Assembly (NCBI RefSeq): GCF_027887165.1
Contig: NC_077230.1
Location: forward strand, 33,307,351-33,371,350
DNA length: 64,000 bases
Reading direction: 5' to 3'
From: Monodelphis domestica
Taxonomy: Eukaryota > Chordata > Mammalia > Didelphimorphia > Didelphidae
The translations under genes and the position numbers were made by a program. This document shows, in pieces, positions 22,831 through 35,019 of this stretch (positions within the stretch are counted from its first letter, which is position 1; each line of letters opens with the position of its first letter). Below the pieces are notes generated by a model, which worked only from the letters and a program-made list of their open reading frames with translations, made no database searches and was not told the DNA's origin.

Positions 22831-25690
22831 GAATTAAGAACTTAAGATCACCAAGTTGATAGTGGAAACTGAGTTCCTTTGGCTCTGATAAGAATAAGGA
22901 CAAAGCACTGAAGAGAAATTAGACTGTCCCCCTATGCTGCTGAAGCCTTAAGACATAACTGTGAGAACTGCTGAATGAGGTTAGGCTCATTACACTTGAG
23001 TGAAAACATTAGTAGATCCTCTTGTTCCTGGGAATGCTGCTGAAACATATTTCAAAGTTAATTTTACTGTTTGCTGCCTGTTTCTTGTAACTCTATGTTG
23101 TCATGTGCACACAAGGGGAGGTTGGGAAGAAACCTCTATGTGATTGATGAGGTAACTGTCTTTCTCTCCCCTGTCATTCCAGAATGTGGGGGAGTTATGA
23201 AAGACAAGAGAATGAATTAAGAGATTCAAGAAGGCATTTTGGCGTGAATTTTGAATTTCTTATATTCTAGGATGGCTTAACTAAATGAAAAGGGATTTTG
23301 TCCTCTGCTTTATAGAAGACAAAGGTAGGAAAAAGATGTTTGACATAATTTTTCCCTTTCTTTTCTACTGGCCACAGACAGGGAAGGTGGAAAAAAAAGA
23401 AAGAAGGATATTTGATCTCAATTGGATTTCTTAAATGATATTAATTTCAAGGTTGGAATGTGTGTATATGTGGTTTTGGAAAATCATAGGTGATTCTAAA
23501 ATGTGCTCATTGAAACAAGTGAATTGAATATAAAAGTGATTCAGTGTTGAAAATTGTCTATCAGGGTTTTATGAGATTATAGAAGGGTTTTATTCTGTAC
23601 CAGTCTAATAGTAGGAAAGCATGCTGGCTGTTCTCACTGAGATTTAAAGTGAATACAGTGGTTAAATGGTTTGAATTATTGAACATATCAAGAATGGTTT
23701 TTATCTGAGTAAATTAAAATTGAAAATTGATTGATGTCTTTCTTAATCAATTGACAGGTAACCAGCCTGATTGGCAGAAAGGGCTTTCTTCAAGAAACAG
23801 ATAAGAAGCAAACTCATAGTAATTACTGGCTGTTTAAAGAAGCTTAATGTTTCAATAACAAGAGTATAAAAAATTAGTACCGGCTTTTTAGAAGAAAGAG
23901 GTGATGAAGCACTAAAATTTTGTGCCCACAAGTGAAAATACTATGAGCATTGAAAAAGAAAAAGTTTCAAGTATGTAAATGTGAAATGGAACATGTATCA
24001 GTAGTTTAGAATACTGTTAAATGATATATGAAATATGACTAAGTAGTGTATGGATTACTCCCAAAATTTGTACTTTGGATGTTTTCATTGTTCAAAAGTG
24101 AATGTGTTTTAAAATGCAATCTGCCTGTATCATGTGACTTTATTTAATCACAAATGATTTATGAATTTGTACTGTGGAATAAATTAGTGTATGAGGTGAA
24201 TTGTATAAGACAGTGTGCTAAGATATAGTATGTAAATGATATATGTGACACATATAATCTAGGCTCTTTTGAGCCACTAATTAGCAGGTAAAATAATACC
24301 TCGTGGAGTGAAGTTCATTTGAATTATTATGGTGAAAAGCAAGTAGAAGATGAGAGGAATGTTGGATTAGAATATGAAAGAAACAAGTTGTTAAAGAATT
24401 TTAATTAGAGTAAATTTAATTAGAGTAAAGTTTGTTGGGTGGAACATCATATGTCAAGTTTCACATAGTAAGTATGTGAGATGTAGAAGACAAAAAAGAG
24501 AATTCTGTTCTGCTTTGAAGGGAAAAAGAGTGAATGTTTTGAGACTCCTAAGTTTAAGCAATTAATTATCTTATTTCCCCACTACCAAGAAGTGGGGGAA
24601 AGCCCTCATGGCCCTGAGTATTCTCAGAGAAAGAAAGAAATTGTAATAAGTAGAGATAAAATCTTTTCAGTTAGATTTATCATAGATTAAGAAGAGTCTG
24701 TAAGGATAAAGGATAAAGCATATACAGAATTAGCATTTATTTTATGGAGAACATAAAAAGAAAACATTTATCTATAAACTTGTAGAGCTTTAAGAATTCA
24801 TTGGAGTAGGCAAAATAAGCAAGACAAAAAGCTTGTTTGAGTTATGGATTTCAGGTTAATGGAATTGGACCACTGAGAAGGTGAAATTCTCTGAGCTGTA
24901 ATGGGTAAGATTTGTCATTTAAGGTAAAAGGCTTTTGGGATCTCAATTGATATTATTGTGAGTTTGGAATTCAAATATGACTGTCTGATGATCCACCATC
25001 AAGAGAAGAACTACAAGGCACTCAGAGGGCAAGTGAAAAGTCCTTCTAAGGAAGTCAAAAGGATGATCTTAGCCTAAGACTGAATGTGGGGTAAGGCCCA
25101 GTGGATTCTGATGATCTCTGAGTGAAACAGTCATGGAACAAGCCATTGATAGCTCTGGCCTGCACATGAAGTCAGTTTTAAGGCACTCACTCTGTGTCCT
25201 CTTCAGGTGTAGACCTAAAGGAATCAATGAGGACAGTTATAATCTTTTCCTCAACTTTTGTTTTTTATGATAAATTCCTATAACCAGCACAGAATGCAAA
25301 CTGTGAAATGAAAGTTTCCATTTACCAAACCAAACAACCAAGTATATTGGTAATTGAAGGTTAGACTATATTAAGTACTAGCTTTAATTAAGGGAGATTT
25401 TTAATGATATGTACTTAAAGTCCTGAAGAAAGTTATAGAAGAAGACCTCCAGTTTTAACTGATCATGACTGGAGCTTGAATCTTAGGTTCAGTATTATGG
25501 CCCAGGACTTTCTGCATCTCTTACAGAATCTGAGGTAGATTTTATCTGCAAAAGTGTTGTTACTTATGTTCACAAATATTGTTGAAAATCTGCCTTGCAA
25601 AAGATTTTTAGCAGGAACATCTCCAGAATTTCTGCAAACAACTTGGTGCAGAGGGAGGAAGTTTCCTGAGAAGACCCATCCCTGACTGTG
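22831..25690. other. Unassigned stretch between retroviral pol and LTR
   Basis: AT-rich, with only short open frames. 22.83-23.22 kb could still be the retroviral 3' part. From 23.2 to 25.6 kb I recognise no env, gene or repeat. Confidence 0.4.
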
Positions 25691-25696
25691 TGAATT

Positions 25697-26573
25697 TTAA
25701 AACTACTCCACCCTACTAAGACCATACTTTAGAAGATTTGATTTAGCTCTCTCCTGATTGTAACAATGAAGACACTCTCTTTAACAGAATCAGGAATGTC
25801 TTCTAGTACTTTACATTACTCCACCCTACTTAGACATAGTTTAGGGGAAGATAAAGTTGTAATCTCCTAATTGAACAATGAAGGTACTTAGTTCTCATCT
25901 TATAGTGAAGCTAGAACTTTAAGCTAAGTCTATTTTTAGACCTTAATACAAAAAGGTGTTAAGTAATTATAAAGGTTAAATGAATCACAAAAAGGTCAAG
26001 AAACTAACAAAAGGTGAACTTAACAAAGAAGCATTAAGTAACTCAAAAATCTAATCAAAGAAGGTGAGAACTAAAAGTATGGGCAGTCCTGGAGAAAGCC
26101 TTTGATGTGATTGGTAGATGTGAAAATTTAGAGGAGGAGACACAAGGGTATTGGCTCCCTTGCTATCTCCAAGAAGTTCTTGATTGAGAAAAACTCTTTC
26201 CCGGAAAGTTGGTTCTGGCTGATCACTTCCTGTGAGCAGCTGGGTGCCAGTTCAATCCTTGAACTCTTGGAGGAGCTCACTCAGACAGCTTCCTTGAGAC
26301 AGTCTCATGGTGATGATAAGATTGACTTCCTTTTCCCTTGGGCTCAGGGAGGCCCCTTTGGACAAGACCTTTAACTCCTGCCTGGCTCAGCCTGAGCCAG
26401 AGTAGTTTAAATTAACTCTTTCCTCTCCCTCTCTCTTCTCCTTAATGCCTTCTCTCTATATTAATTAAAATCACCACAATTTCCATCTGACTTGGGTATT
26501 TTATTATTTGGGATTTTCCCTGGTAACCAATTAATTAAGATTTTAAGTCACAATACTAAAATTATCATTTACA
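25697..26573 (+). mobile_element. Endogenous-retrovirus LTR, plus strand
   Basis: Starts TGTGAATTTTAAAAC and aligns along its length with the reverse complement of 30767-31636. Shared blocks are ACTCCACCCTA, ACAATGAAGGTACTTA, AGTGAAGCTAGAAC, CTGGCTCAGCCTGAGCCA and CTGACTTGGGTATTTT. The 3' limit is uncertain, between about 26510 and 26573. It may be the 3' LTR of the retrovirus at 20.9-22.8 kb. Confidence 0.65.
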
Positions 26574-26732
26574 ACTGTCAGAAGATGGTTTCTGAAGACT
26601 AAGTTTGTTGGCTATGAGAATGTTACCCAAGTGCAAGGAAGTCTAATGTTTAAACAATATTATTGTTATTTTATAGAGGGAAACTGAGGCAAGTGAGAAT
26701 AACATATCACTGAAATAAGAAAAGTGGGGATT

Positions 26733-27331
26733 GTGTGAAATAGAATTAAATATATTTTTGGAGTGGATTTGTACCCCAATATTTTCTGGACCCCAGTTAA
26801 GAATTAGTGTTTCCTCTTAGAATAAAACTGCCCTCTCTTCTCCAATAAAACATCCAGTCTGTCTATTTCTATATATATTAAAAAAAAACCTTATGTGGCT
26901 TATCTAGTCTGGAGGCAGGCTTCAGCTGGGACCAAAATCCGGGAAGGATGATTGATAACAAAGGCAAGGGCAATAATACAACTCCATAATTTTCTTAAAG
27001 ATATCATTTGCATATCTCTTTGAGCCCTATCTCACTGGTTACTCATACTTATGGGTAGAGTCTGATAACTAGAATCTGATAGGATCACAGAATGAAAGTT
27101 ACAACTTCAATCCTGAAATTGTAAGGGAGGAGGGAGATTGGAGAAGGCTTTTGTGATTGGAAAGTCCTATAAATTATTCTTTGGAATTCAAATGCATCCA
27201 AAGCCAGGAATGTCCCTTTAAGAAGCTACCAATAAAGTCTGTCTTATACTTTGACTTCTGACTCTGAGATTATGATACATTTAAATGGGTGTGGGGCTTC
27301 ATTTTTCATGATATCCTGTTCCACACACAAG
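26733..27331 (+). mobile_element. Probable second LTR (different family), plus strand
   Basis: Begins TGTGTGAAATAG and ends TGTTCCACA. It has an AATAAA polyadenylation signal at about 27230 followed by a CTGTCTTATACTTTGACT-like transition zone, as in an R/U5 boundary. No internal parts adjoin it. Ends are approximate. Confidence 0.45.
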
Positions 27332-27434
27332 GAAGCAATGCTTGTGAATATGAGACTTGGAAACAGTCTCTACAGCCCCTGCTTCCTCAGCAGCCACAGC
27401 TATTGAAAATCTTGGAAAAAAGTTTATGATACTA

Positions 27435-27612
27435 TAAACTTAGAGCTAGAAGGGGCCCTGAAGGCCATCCTATCCAACACCTCCATTTTGCAGACGACAA
27501 AAATGAGTTACAGGGAGATGTGACTTACCCAAAGTCACACAGTAATAAATATCTGAAATGAGGTTTGAATCCAAGTATGCTTGATTCCATATTCAAGGTC
27601 CTCTCTACTCTT
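27435..27612 (-). mobile_element. MIR-type SINE, minus strand
   Basis: Antisense MIR layout: TAGAGCTAGAAGGGGCCCTG, TCCATTTTGCAGA, then GTGACTTACCCAAAGTCACACAGTAA and GAGGTTTGAATCCAAG. Confidence 0.75.
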
Positions 27613-27649
27613 GACACCCAAATCCTCAGCACTGTCAAATGGACCTAAA

Positions 27650-28110
27650 ATCAGAAAGATTTTTTAAAAAGGCAAATTGCTTAAGGGAACCATACGCAAC
27701 ACAACAATATCAATGTTATGTGCTCCATATTACATCCAAACTTATTTGTTCCAAATTACATAGCAACTAAATAAAGAAAAAATTAATTGAATTGAAATAT
27801 CACTAAAATGGCAATGCAATCATGGTAGGAGAAATTAACGTTCCTTTCTCAGTTTTGGACAAATCTAACAAAGATTAAAAAAAGGAAAACATTTAGGTAA
27901 ATAAGTTGTTATAGAATTTATTCCTAACATATACTTTTCTGAGGAACAACTAATGTATAAATGTATTTCTCAGTATAATATGACACTTTTACAAAAATAA
28001 ACAGTATATTTAAGGATCAGAAAATTGCACATAGGTACATAAAATTTTTTAAAGCCTTTATAGAAGAGAACTTTAAAAACTATAACCAATTAAGGAAATA
28101 TTAACAAACC
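27650..28110 (+). mobile_element. L1 ORF2 fragment, plus strand
   Basis: A-rich, diverged sequence resembling the L1 endonuclease C-terminal part. It parallels 9236-9450 in this window. Old, with many stops. Confidence 0.45.
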
Positions 28111-28224
28111 CATTACTAAATGAAGATTTAGCAAATCAAAGAATAAAATGCAGAAATTACAAGTATGGGAAAGAAAATGAGACAATATTCTTTTTCTTAG
28201 TTTTGCAGCCTCATATTTCCTTTC

Positions 28225-28425
28225 TTTACAAAGAAAATCCTTACTTTCCATTTTAGAATTAATACTGTTAGTGGTTTTTAAGGAAGAAGAATGGTAAGGG
28301 CTAGACAATGGGGGTTAAGTGAATTGTTCAGGGTCACACAGCTAGGAAGTGTCTGAGGTCATATTTGAACCTAGGACTTCCTGTCTCTAGACTCTCAATC
28401 CAGTGACCCACCTAACTGTCCTCAT
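28225..28425 (-). mobile_element. Marsupial tRNA-derived SINE, minus strand
   Basis: Antisense of the family at 12.2 and 59.6 kb: GAATGGTAAGGGCTAGACAATG, CAGGGTCACACAGCTAGGAAG, TTGAACCTAGGACTTCCTGTC, then CCTAACTGTCC at the 5' end of the element. Confidence 0.85.
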
Positions 28426-28689
28426 ATTATCCTTAATTCCTCTCCTTTTATCCATGCATTTCCTATCAGTTTCCAACTTTGCCTTTCTATCTCCACAATA
28501 GTTCTGGTATGCTACAACTTTTTTTCTATGCACACAGCAATCAGTGTTCATCTCACATTTAAACTACTGCATTTAAGTTTTTAAAGAAAAATTATTTTTT
28601 TCAGTTACATTTACAAACATTTTTGACAAGTGTTTTCTGACATTTTAGAATTCAGATTTTTCTCCCAAAATTTCTCAAAAGTTTGATCT

Positions 28690-29180
28690 AGAAGTTAAGA
28701 AAAAGCAAAACAACAAGTATTTTCCTTTGTGCCAGGGACTAAATAGATATATTTAGTGCTTGTGATGTAAATATGAAAAAAATCTCTGCTCTCATAGCTT
28801 TCAGTCTAATAGGGCAAACAACATGTAAATAGCTATGTACAAAGAAGATATAGAGAGAGGTTAATCTCAGAGGAAAAATTATTCAAGTGAAGTTGATTAA
28901 ATATATCCTGAAGATATCCGTATTGAAGTAATATTTTTAAAATTGATTTATGGATTGATTCTCAAGTTCTGTCAAATAGAAGAAGATTCTTCCAAAATGA
29001 AAACTGTAACAGATAATGCATTGACTGATGATAAACAAAGGGATAATGCAAAAATTTGTTTTTATTTAAATACAAGTCAGTAATATCTTATTAAATGCTG
29101 ATAATGTGCCAGGCATGGTGCTAGGTCATGCACATACAGAGATAAGTCCAAAACAGTTACCTCAATAGATCCAACTGAAC
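28690..29180 (-). mobile_element. L2 3'-end fragments, minus strand
   Basis: Two antisense L2-like 3' ends: about 28700-28850 (TGTGCCAGGGACTAAAT, then TTTCAGTCTAATAGGGCAAACAACATG) and about 29080-29180 (TTAAATGCTGATAATGTGCCAGGCATGGTGCTAGG-like). These phrases are typical of L2 and MIR3 3' ends. Confidence 0.55.
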
Positions 29181-30276
29181 AGGCAAGTGGTGTGTTATAA
29201 GAAAGATGATATCAGGGAAGAAATAGTCACAAAAATTTTTTTCTGATCCTAAAGAGAAGAAGAGGAGGAGCAGAGTGGAGAAAAGAAAAGAACCAGAGTC
29301 AGAGGGGAGAAAGTAAATCATTTTAATCTTGGGTAGTTTTAATTGAAACAAAGGGACCTGAGTAGAATTTCTAAAAGGACAACTTTAGAGACTTCTCTCA
29401 AACTTCCTGGCTCATTATGCCACCATCCCAGCTTCTGCTGGGGAAAATCTTTTAAGGGACAAACTTAGGCATGATTAAAGTCTATGGCATCCCTCAACTG
29501 AGGGGTCCCTTCTAGAAAAAATATTCAGTGTACAAAATAGCACAATGGCATTGAACAGATTTTTATTTCTTTTACCACACAAAGAATGCTCAAAACACAA
29601 AAAGACTCTGAAATTCACTTTTGTAATAATAAGATGCTATAAGATCCTTCTGGGTAAAGACTTGGCTTTATTGTGAAAGAGAAATCACATAGCCAAAGGT
29701 CTGCAGGCTTTCTCCCAGTTCAACCCGGTTTGCAAATCACACATGGTTTTACAGTTTCCTGTTGGTACCAACTCCTTTGCCTGCATTCTCCAAGAGGTCC
29801 CAGAAACTCTGGAGCTCCAAGGAGCTCTCTGGGCTTCCAGAGCTACATTCAGAGCTTCTACTTCTGGGAGTTCTGTGGCTTCTAGGTGACCCTCTGCTTC
29901 CTGTGTGAGCCAATTTATCCAAAGTACATTGTTGAATGTATTGACATGCTTATGACTAACATAGTAACTCACTATTGATTACTATGAAAACATACATAAA
30001 ATTCCTATAACAACACACATACTTGAAATTATAACTCCAGTATTATCTTGAGACTACATTCTTAATCTGGTTTTATATACAGACTTTTGCCTGGGACTAA
30101 ATTCTTAATATAAATTAGTTAAATTTTTAAAAATTCTAAAATCACACTCCAAGTATTATTCTAGTTATTAATTATTGGTTTTCTGGTTACACATTTAAAT
30201 ATGTGTCAATTGCCAGATATCTTAATGAAGTTAGAACAAATCTTAAATTCAATCAGAGGCTTAGCTTCAATCAGTT
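29181..30276. other. No gene recognised
   Basis: The open frames at 29673-29885 (plus) and 29685-29972 (minus) overlap each other and show no family motif. Could be old retroelement sequence. Confidence 0.4.
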
Positions 30277-30292
30277 AATAAATTATGATTGG
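30277..30292. repeat. L1 target-site duplication, 5' copy
   Basis: Pairs with 33730-33745; 15 of 16 bases match (AATAAATTATGATTGG against AATAAATTATAATTGG). Confidence 0.85.
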
Positions 30293-30866
30293 GGAGAATG
30301 AGTCAAGATGGCACCTTAGAGGTAGCGAAAGTTCAGACCTCTGAAAATCCTTCCTTACCAATTGAAAACTAAATGCTCCTAGGGGACTGAAAATCAAACC
30401 TAACAACAGGACAGAGCCAAGGAATCCTCCTACTGGACTCAACTTAAAAGGTATGCCTCCCCCCCTCCAAAGTCTGAATTTGAGAACACTCGGGTTTAAG
30501 GGGAAGGAAGAAGGAAGGTCCCAGGACCCCTCCCCCACCTACAGCACTGAGCAGCCAGTGGTGGCTGGAATCTCTGGGCAGGCAAAGGTTCTAGTCCTGA
30601 GGGAGAACCTTGCCGGCAAAGCTGTGCCAAACTCAGTGCGTAGAACACAGGCAGTGGGGAAACAGTTGGAGAAGAAGCACAGAGCAGGCAGCCTAGTTAC
30701 AGCCTAGATACTCCACATTGCCCTCCCCCCTTCCCGAGGTTTTGGCCTCAGGGCACATCCAGCTCTGCAAGTTAAACTCAGCTGGAAAATACCCAAGTGA
30801 AAAATACCCAAGTCAGCTGGAATTTATGGAGATTTTAATTAACAAAGAGAAAAGGAATTAAGGGAA

Positions 30867-30871
<5 letters not shown>

Positions 30872-30925
<54 letters not shown>
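30872..30925. repeat. GA dinucleotide run
   Basis: About 27 AG units on the plus strand, within the LTR. Confidence 0.95.
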
Positions 30926-30928
<3 letters not shown>

Positions 30929-31211
30929 AATTTAAACTGCTCTGGCTCAGGCTGAGCCAAGCAGTAGTTAAAGGCCTAGGCCAAAGTGGCCTCCCTGAGC
31001 CTAAGGGAGAGGGAATCAGTCTTATCACTCACCACAAAATCATCTCCAAGCAAGCTCCAGTCCTCCACTGAATCTCCTGAACTGAGTTCAGAATCCAATT
31101 CCACTCAGAACTCCCTTGCTCCACTGACTTTTTACCCCTTTCTTTTTAAAGAAATTTTCTCTTATGTCACCTCCCCTAAATTTTCACATCTACCAATCAC
31201 AGTAGATGCTT

Positions 31212-31232
31212 CCCCCCCCACCCCCCCCCCCC
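31212..31232. repeat. C-run (G-run on minus strand)
   Basis: Eight C, one A, then twelve or more C. Could form a G-quadruplex on the minus strand or could be an assembly weak spot. Confidence 0.85.
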
Positions 31233-33729
31233 AGAACTGCCTATTCTTAGTTATCACCTTCTTTGGTTCTCACCTTCTCTAGTTAGATTATATCTTCTGA
31301 GTACTTCAAACCTCTTTGTTAAGCTTGCCTTTTGTAAGTTACTTGATCTTTTTGTGATTAATTTAACCTTTACAGGTACTTAACACCTTTTTTGTATTAG
31401 ATCTAAAAATAGACCTATCTTAAGGTTCTAGCTTCACTATAAGGTATGAGTTAAGTACCTTCATTGTTCAAACAGGAGTTTACAACTTTTATCTTACTTA
31501 AAGTATGTCTAAGTATGGGTGGAGTAAATGTAAAGTTCCCAAGACATTCCTGATCAAGTATCTCCATTGTTACAATAAGGGAATTGCTGAACCAAATCTT
31601 CTAAGATACAGTCTGAGTAGTTTTTAAGATTCACAACCAAGCTATCGCTCTTTGCAGATGATATGATGGTCTACTTAAAGAATCCAAGAGAATCAACTAA
31701 AAAGCTAGTGGAAATAATCAACAACTTAAGCAAAGTTGCAGGATAAAAAATAAATGCACATAAGTCATCAGCATTTCTATATATCTCCAACACATCTCAG
31801 CAGCAGAAATTAGAAAGAAATTTCATTTAAAATCATCCTAGACAATATAAAATAATTAGGAATCTATCTGCTGAGACAAACACAGGAACTATATGAACAC
31901 AACTACAAAACACTCTCCATGTAATTAAAACTAGGTCTAAACAATTGGAAAAACATTGATTGCTCATGGGTAGGATGAGCTAACATAATAAAAATGACAA
32001 TACTACCCAAATTAATTATTTAGTGCCATACCCATTGAAATACCAAAAAAAACAAACAAACAAACAAACTTTTTAATGAATTAGAAAAAAAAAAACAAAG
32101 TTCATTTGGAAGAACAAAAGATCAAGGATATCCAGGGAAATCATGAAAAAAATGCAAAGGAAGGTGGCCCTGCAGTCCCAGATCTCAAACTATACTATTA
32201 AGCAGTGGTCATCAAAACAATATGGTACAGGCTAAGAGACAGAAAGGAGGATCAGTGGAAGAGAATTGAGGTAAGTGACCTCAGCAAGACAGTCTACGAT
32301 AAGCCCAAAGATCCCAGCTTTTGGGACAAAAATCCACTATTTGATAAAAACTGCTGGGAAAATTGGAAGACTTTATGGGAGAGATAAGGTTTGGATCAAC
32401 ATCTCATATCCTACACCAAGATAAACTCAGAATGGGTGAATGACTTGAATATACAGAAGGAAACTATAAGTAAATTAGGTGAACACAGAATAGTACACAT
32501 GTCAGATCTTTGGGAAAGGAAAGATTTTAAAACCAAGCGAGAGTTTGAAAAAATCATAAAATATAAAATAAATAATTTTGACTACATCAAATTAAAAAAG
32601 TTTTGTACAAACAAAATCAATGCAACCAAAATTAGAAGGAAAGCAACACATTGGGAAACAGTCTTCATAACAAAAACTTCTGACAAAGGTCTAATTACTC
32701 AAATTTATTAAGCGATAAATCAATTGTACAGAAAATCAAGCCATTCTCCAATTGATAATGGGCAAGGGACATGAATAGGCAATTTTCAGTTAAAGAAATA
32801 AAAACTATTAATAAGCACATGAAAAAGTGTTCTAAATCTCTTAAAATCAGAAAGATGCAAATCCACACAACTCTATGGTATCACCTCACACCAAGCAGAC
32901 TGGGTAACATGACAGCAAAGGAAAGTAATGAATGCTGGAGGGGATGTGGCAAAGTTCAGACATTAATGCATTGCTGGTGGATTTATGAATTGATCCAACC
33001 ATTCTGGAGGGCAATTTGAAACTATGTCAAAGGGTGCTAAATGACTGTCTGCCCTTTGATCCAGCCCAGCACTACTGGGTTTGTACCCCAAAGAGATAAC
33101 AAGGAAAAAAAAATCTGTACAAGAATATTCATAGTTGTGCTCTTTGTGGTGGCAAAAACATTAAAAAAATGAGGGGATGCCCTTCAATTATGGAATGGCT
33201 GAAAAAATTGTGGTATATGTTGGTGATGGAATACTATTGTGCTCAAAGGAATAATAGACTGGAGGAACTCCATATGAACTGGAATGAACTCCAGGAATTG
33301 ATGCAGAGCGAAAGGAGCAGAATCAGGAGAACATTGTACACAGAGACTGATACACTGTGGTATAATAGAATGTAATGGACTTATCCATTAGTGGCAATGT
33401 AGTGATCTTGAACAACCTGGAGGGATCTACAAGAAAGAACACTATCCACATTCAGGGAAAATTGTGGGACTAGAAACACAGAAGAACAACTGCTTGATTA
33501 CATGAGTTGAGGGGGATATAGACTCTAAATGAACATCCTAGTGCAAGCATCAACAACATGGAAATAGGTTCTGATCAAGGATACATGTAACACCCAGTGG
33601 AATTGTGCATTGGCTACAGGAAGGGGTTGGGGATGTGAGGGAAAGAATATGATTCTTGTAACCAAGGAATGTTCTAAATTGACTAAAAAATAAAATAAAA
33701 TGTAAAAAAATAGACTAAATATTAAAATA

Positions 33730-33745
33730 AATAAATTATAATTGG
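33730..33745. repeat. L1 target-site duplication, 3' copy
   Basis: Follows the A-rich L1 tail and pairs with 30277-30292. Confidence 0.85.
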
Positions 33746-34090
33746 TTAAAACTACTTCTATGATTGAGAGATTGATTGAGATTTAGATTAAGTACAGAAA
33801 GTTCTTATAACCTGAGTAACAGGATTTTGTTGGCTAAGACTGAAACTTGACCACTCCCTTGTGGGCATCTATAAAATATAAAGCTTATTTAGAATAGGGG
33901 TTATTTAAAAATTGGGTCAAGTATGGTAGTGTTTCATTAAGATTCTTGGGAAGGAAGCACTTGGAAAGAAATGAAATTTCATACTCCAACCCTTCTTTCT
34001 TCTTTTGACTGAAGGAAAAGCTTCAAAGGATCCAAAGGATTTTGGACTCCTCATTAGTGTCCCACTCTAGATGAGTTTATAACAGTTTCT
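33746..34090. other. No gene recognised
   Basis: Short unique-looking flank between two L1 elements. Confidence 0.4.
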
Positions 34091-34094
34091 ATAT

Positions 34095-34935
34095 TGGCAT
34101 ATCACAACAATCATATACCACAATCAGGAGAATTTTATACCAGGAGTGCAGAGATGGTTCAATATTAGGAAAACCATCAGCGTAACTGACAATATCAATA
34201 ACAAAACCAACAGAAACCACATGATTATTTTAATAAGTACAGAAAAAAGCAGTTGATAAAGTACAATATTCATTCCCTATAAAAATATTTAATAACATTG
34301 TAATAAATGGAACCTTTCTTAAAGTGACAATTGACATCTATCTAAAACCATCAGCAAGGATCTATAATAAGGACAAATACACTCTTTGAAGATGATATTT
34401 AGTTTACCTAGAAAATACTAGAGAATCACCAAAAAACTAATAGAAATAATTAGCAAATTTAGCAAAGTTGCAAGATACCAAATAAACCCACACAAATCAT
34501 CAGCATTTCTATTTAGCACCAAGAAATTCCAACCACAAGAGATAGAAAAGGAAATTCCATCCAAAATATGATACTTATACACAATCTAAAATACTTGGGG
34601 GGTTATACCTCTTGCCAACACAATCCCAGCAACTATATTAACACAATTACAAAACACTCTTCTCACAAATAAAGACCTAAACAACTGGAAAAACATTAGT
34701 TGTTCATGGACAGGCTGAGCCAATATGATAAAAATGACAACCCTGCCTAAATTAATTTACTTCTTCAGTGCCATACCAGTCAAAACAACCCCAAAGTTAT
34801 TTCATAGAACTAGAAAAAAATAAGAACAAAATTAATCTATTAAAACAAAAGGTCAGGAATATCAAGGGAATTAATGAAAGTAATATTTCAAATTTATAAG
34901 AATACAAAGGAAGGAGGCCTGGTCATACCAGATTT

Positions 34936-35019
<84 letters not shown>

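Larger units (their letters stand above)
30767..31636 (-). mobile_element. Endogenous-retrovirus LTR inside the L1, minus strand
   Basis: Reverse complement of the LTR family at 25697-26573. Contains a (GA)n run at 30872-30925 and a C-run at 31212-31232 that the other copy lacks. No internal retroviral parts adjoin it, so it is a solo LTR. Its position between L1 5' untranslated region and L1 ORF2 shows it is younger than the L1, or that the L1 deletion followed its insertion. Confidence 0.65.
30277..33745 (+). mobile_element. L1 LINE with target duplications, internally deleted and carrying an LTR
   Basis: A 16-base target duplication brackets the element: 30277-30292 and 33730-33745, one mismatch. 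The 5' end (30293-30766) is marsupial L1 5' untranslated region with a CAAGATGGC YY1-like site at 30304-30312. After an inserted LTR (30767-31636), ORF2 resumes inside reverse transcriptase at the FADD box (about 31648-31665) and runs through the thumb and the C-terminal cysteine region (32205-33375). The 3' untranslated region and A-rich tail end at about 33729. ORF1, endonuclease and most of reverse transcriptase are missing. The intact ends and TSDs show a retrotransposition event starting from a full-length 5' end. Confidence 0.8.

Noticed and set aside
29673-29972. Overlapping plus and minus frames of 70-95 codons
   Set aside because: Mutual overlap on opposite strands, no motif, no splice or start context.
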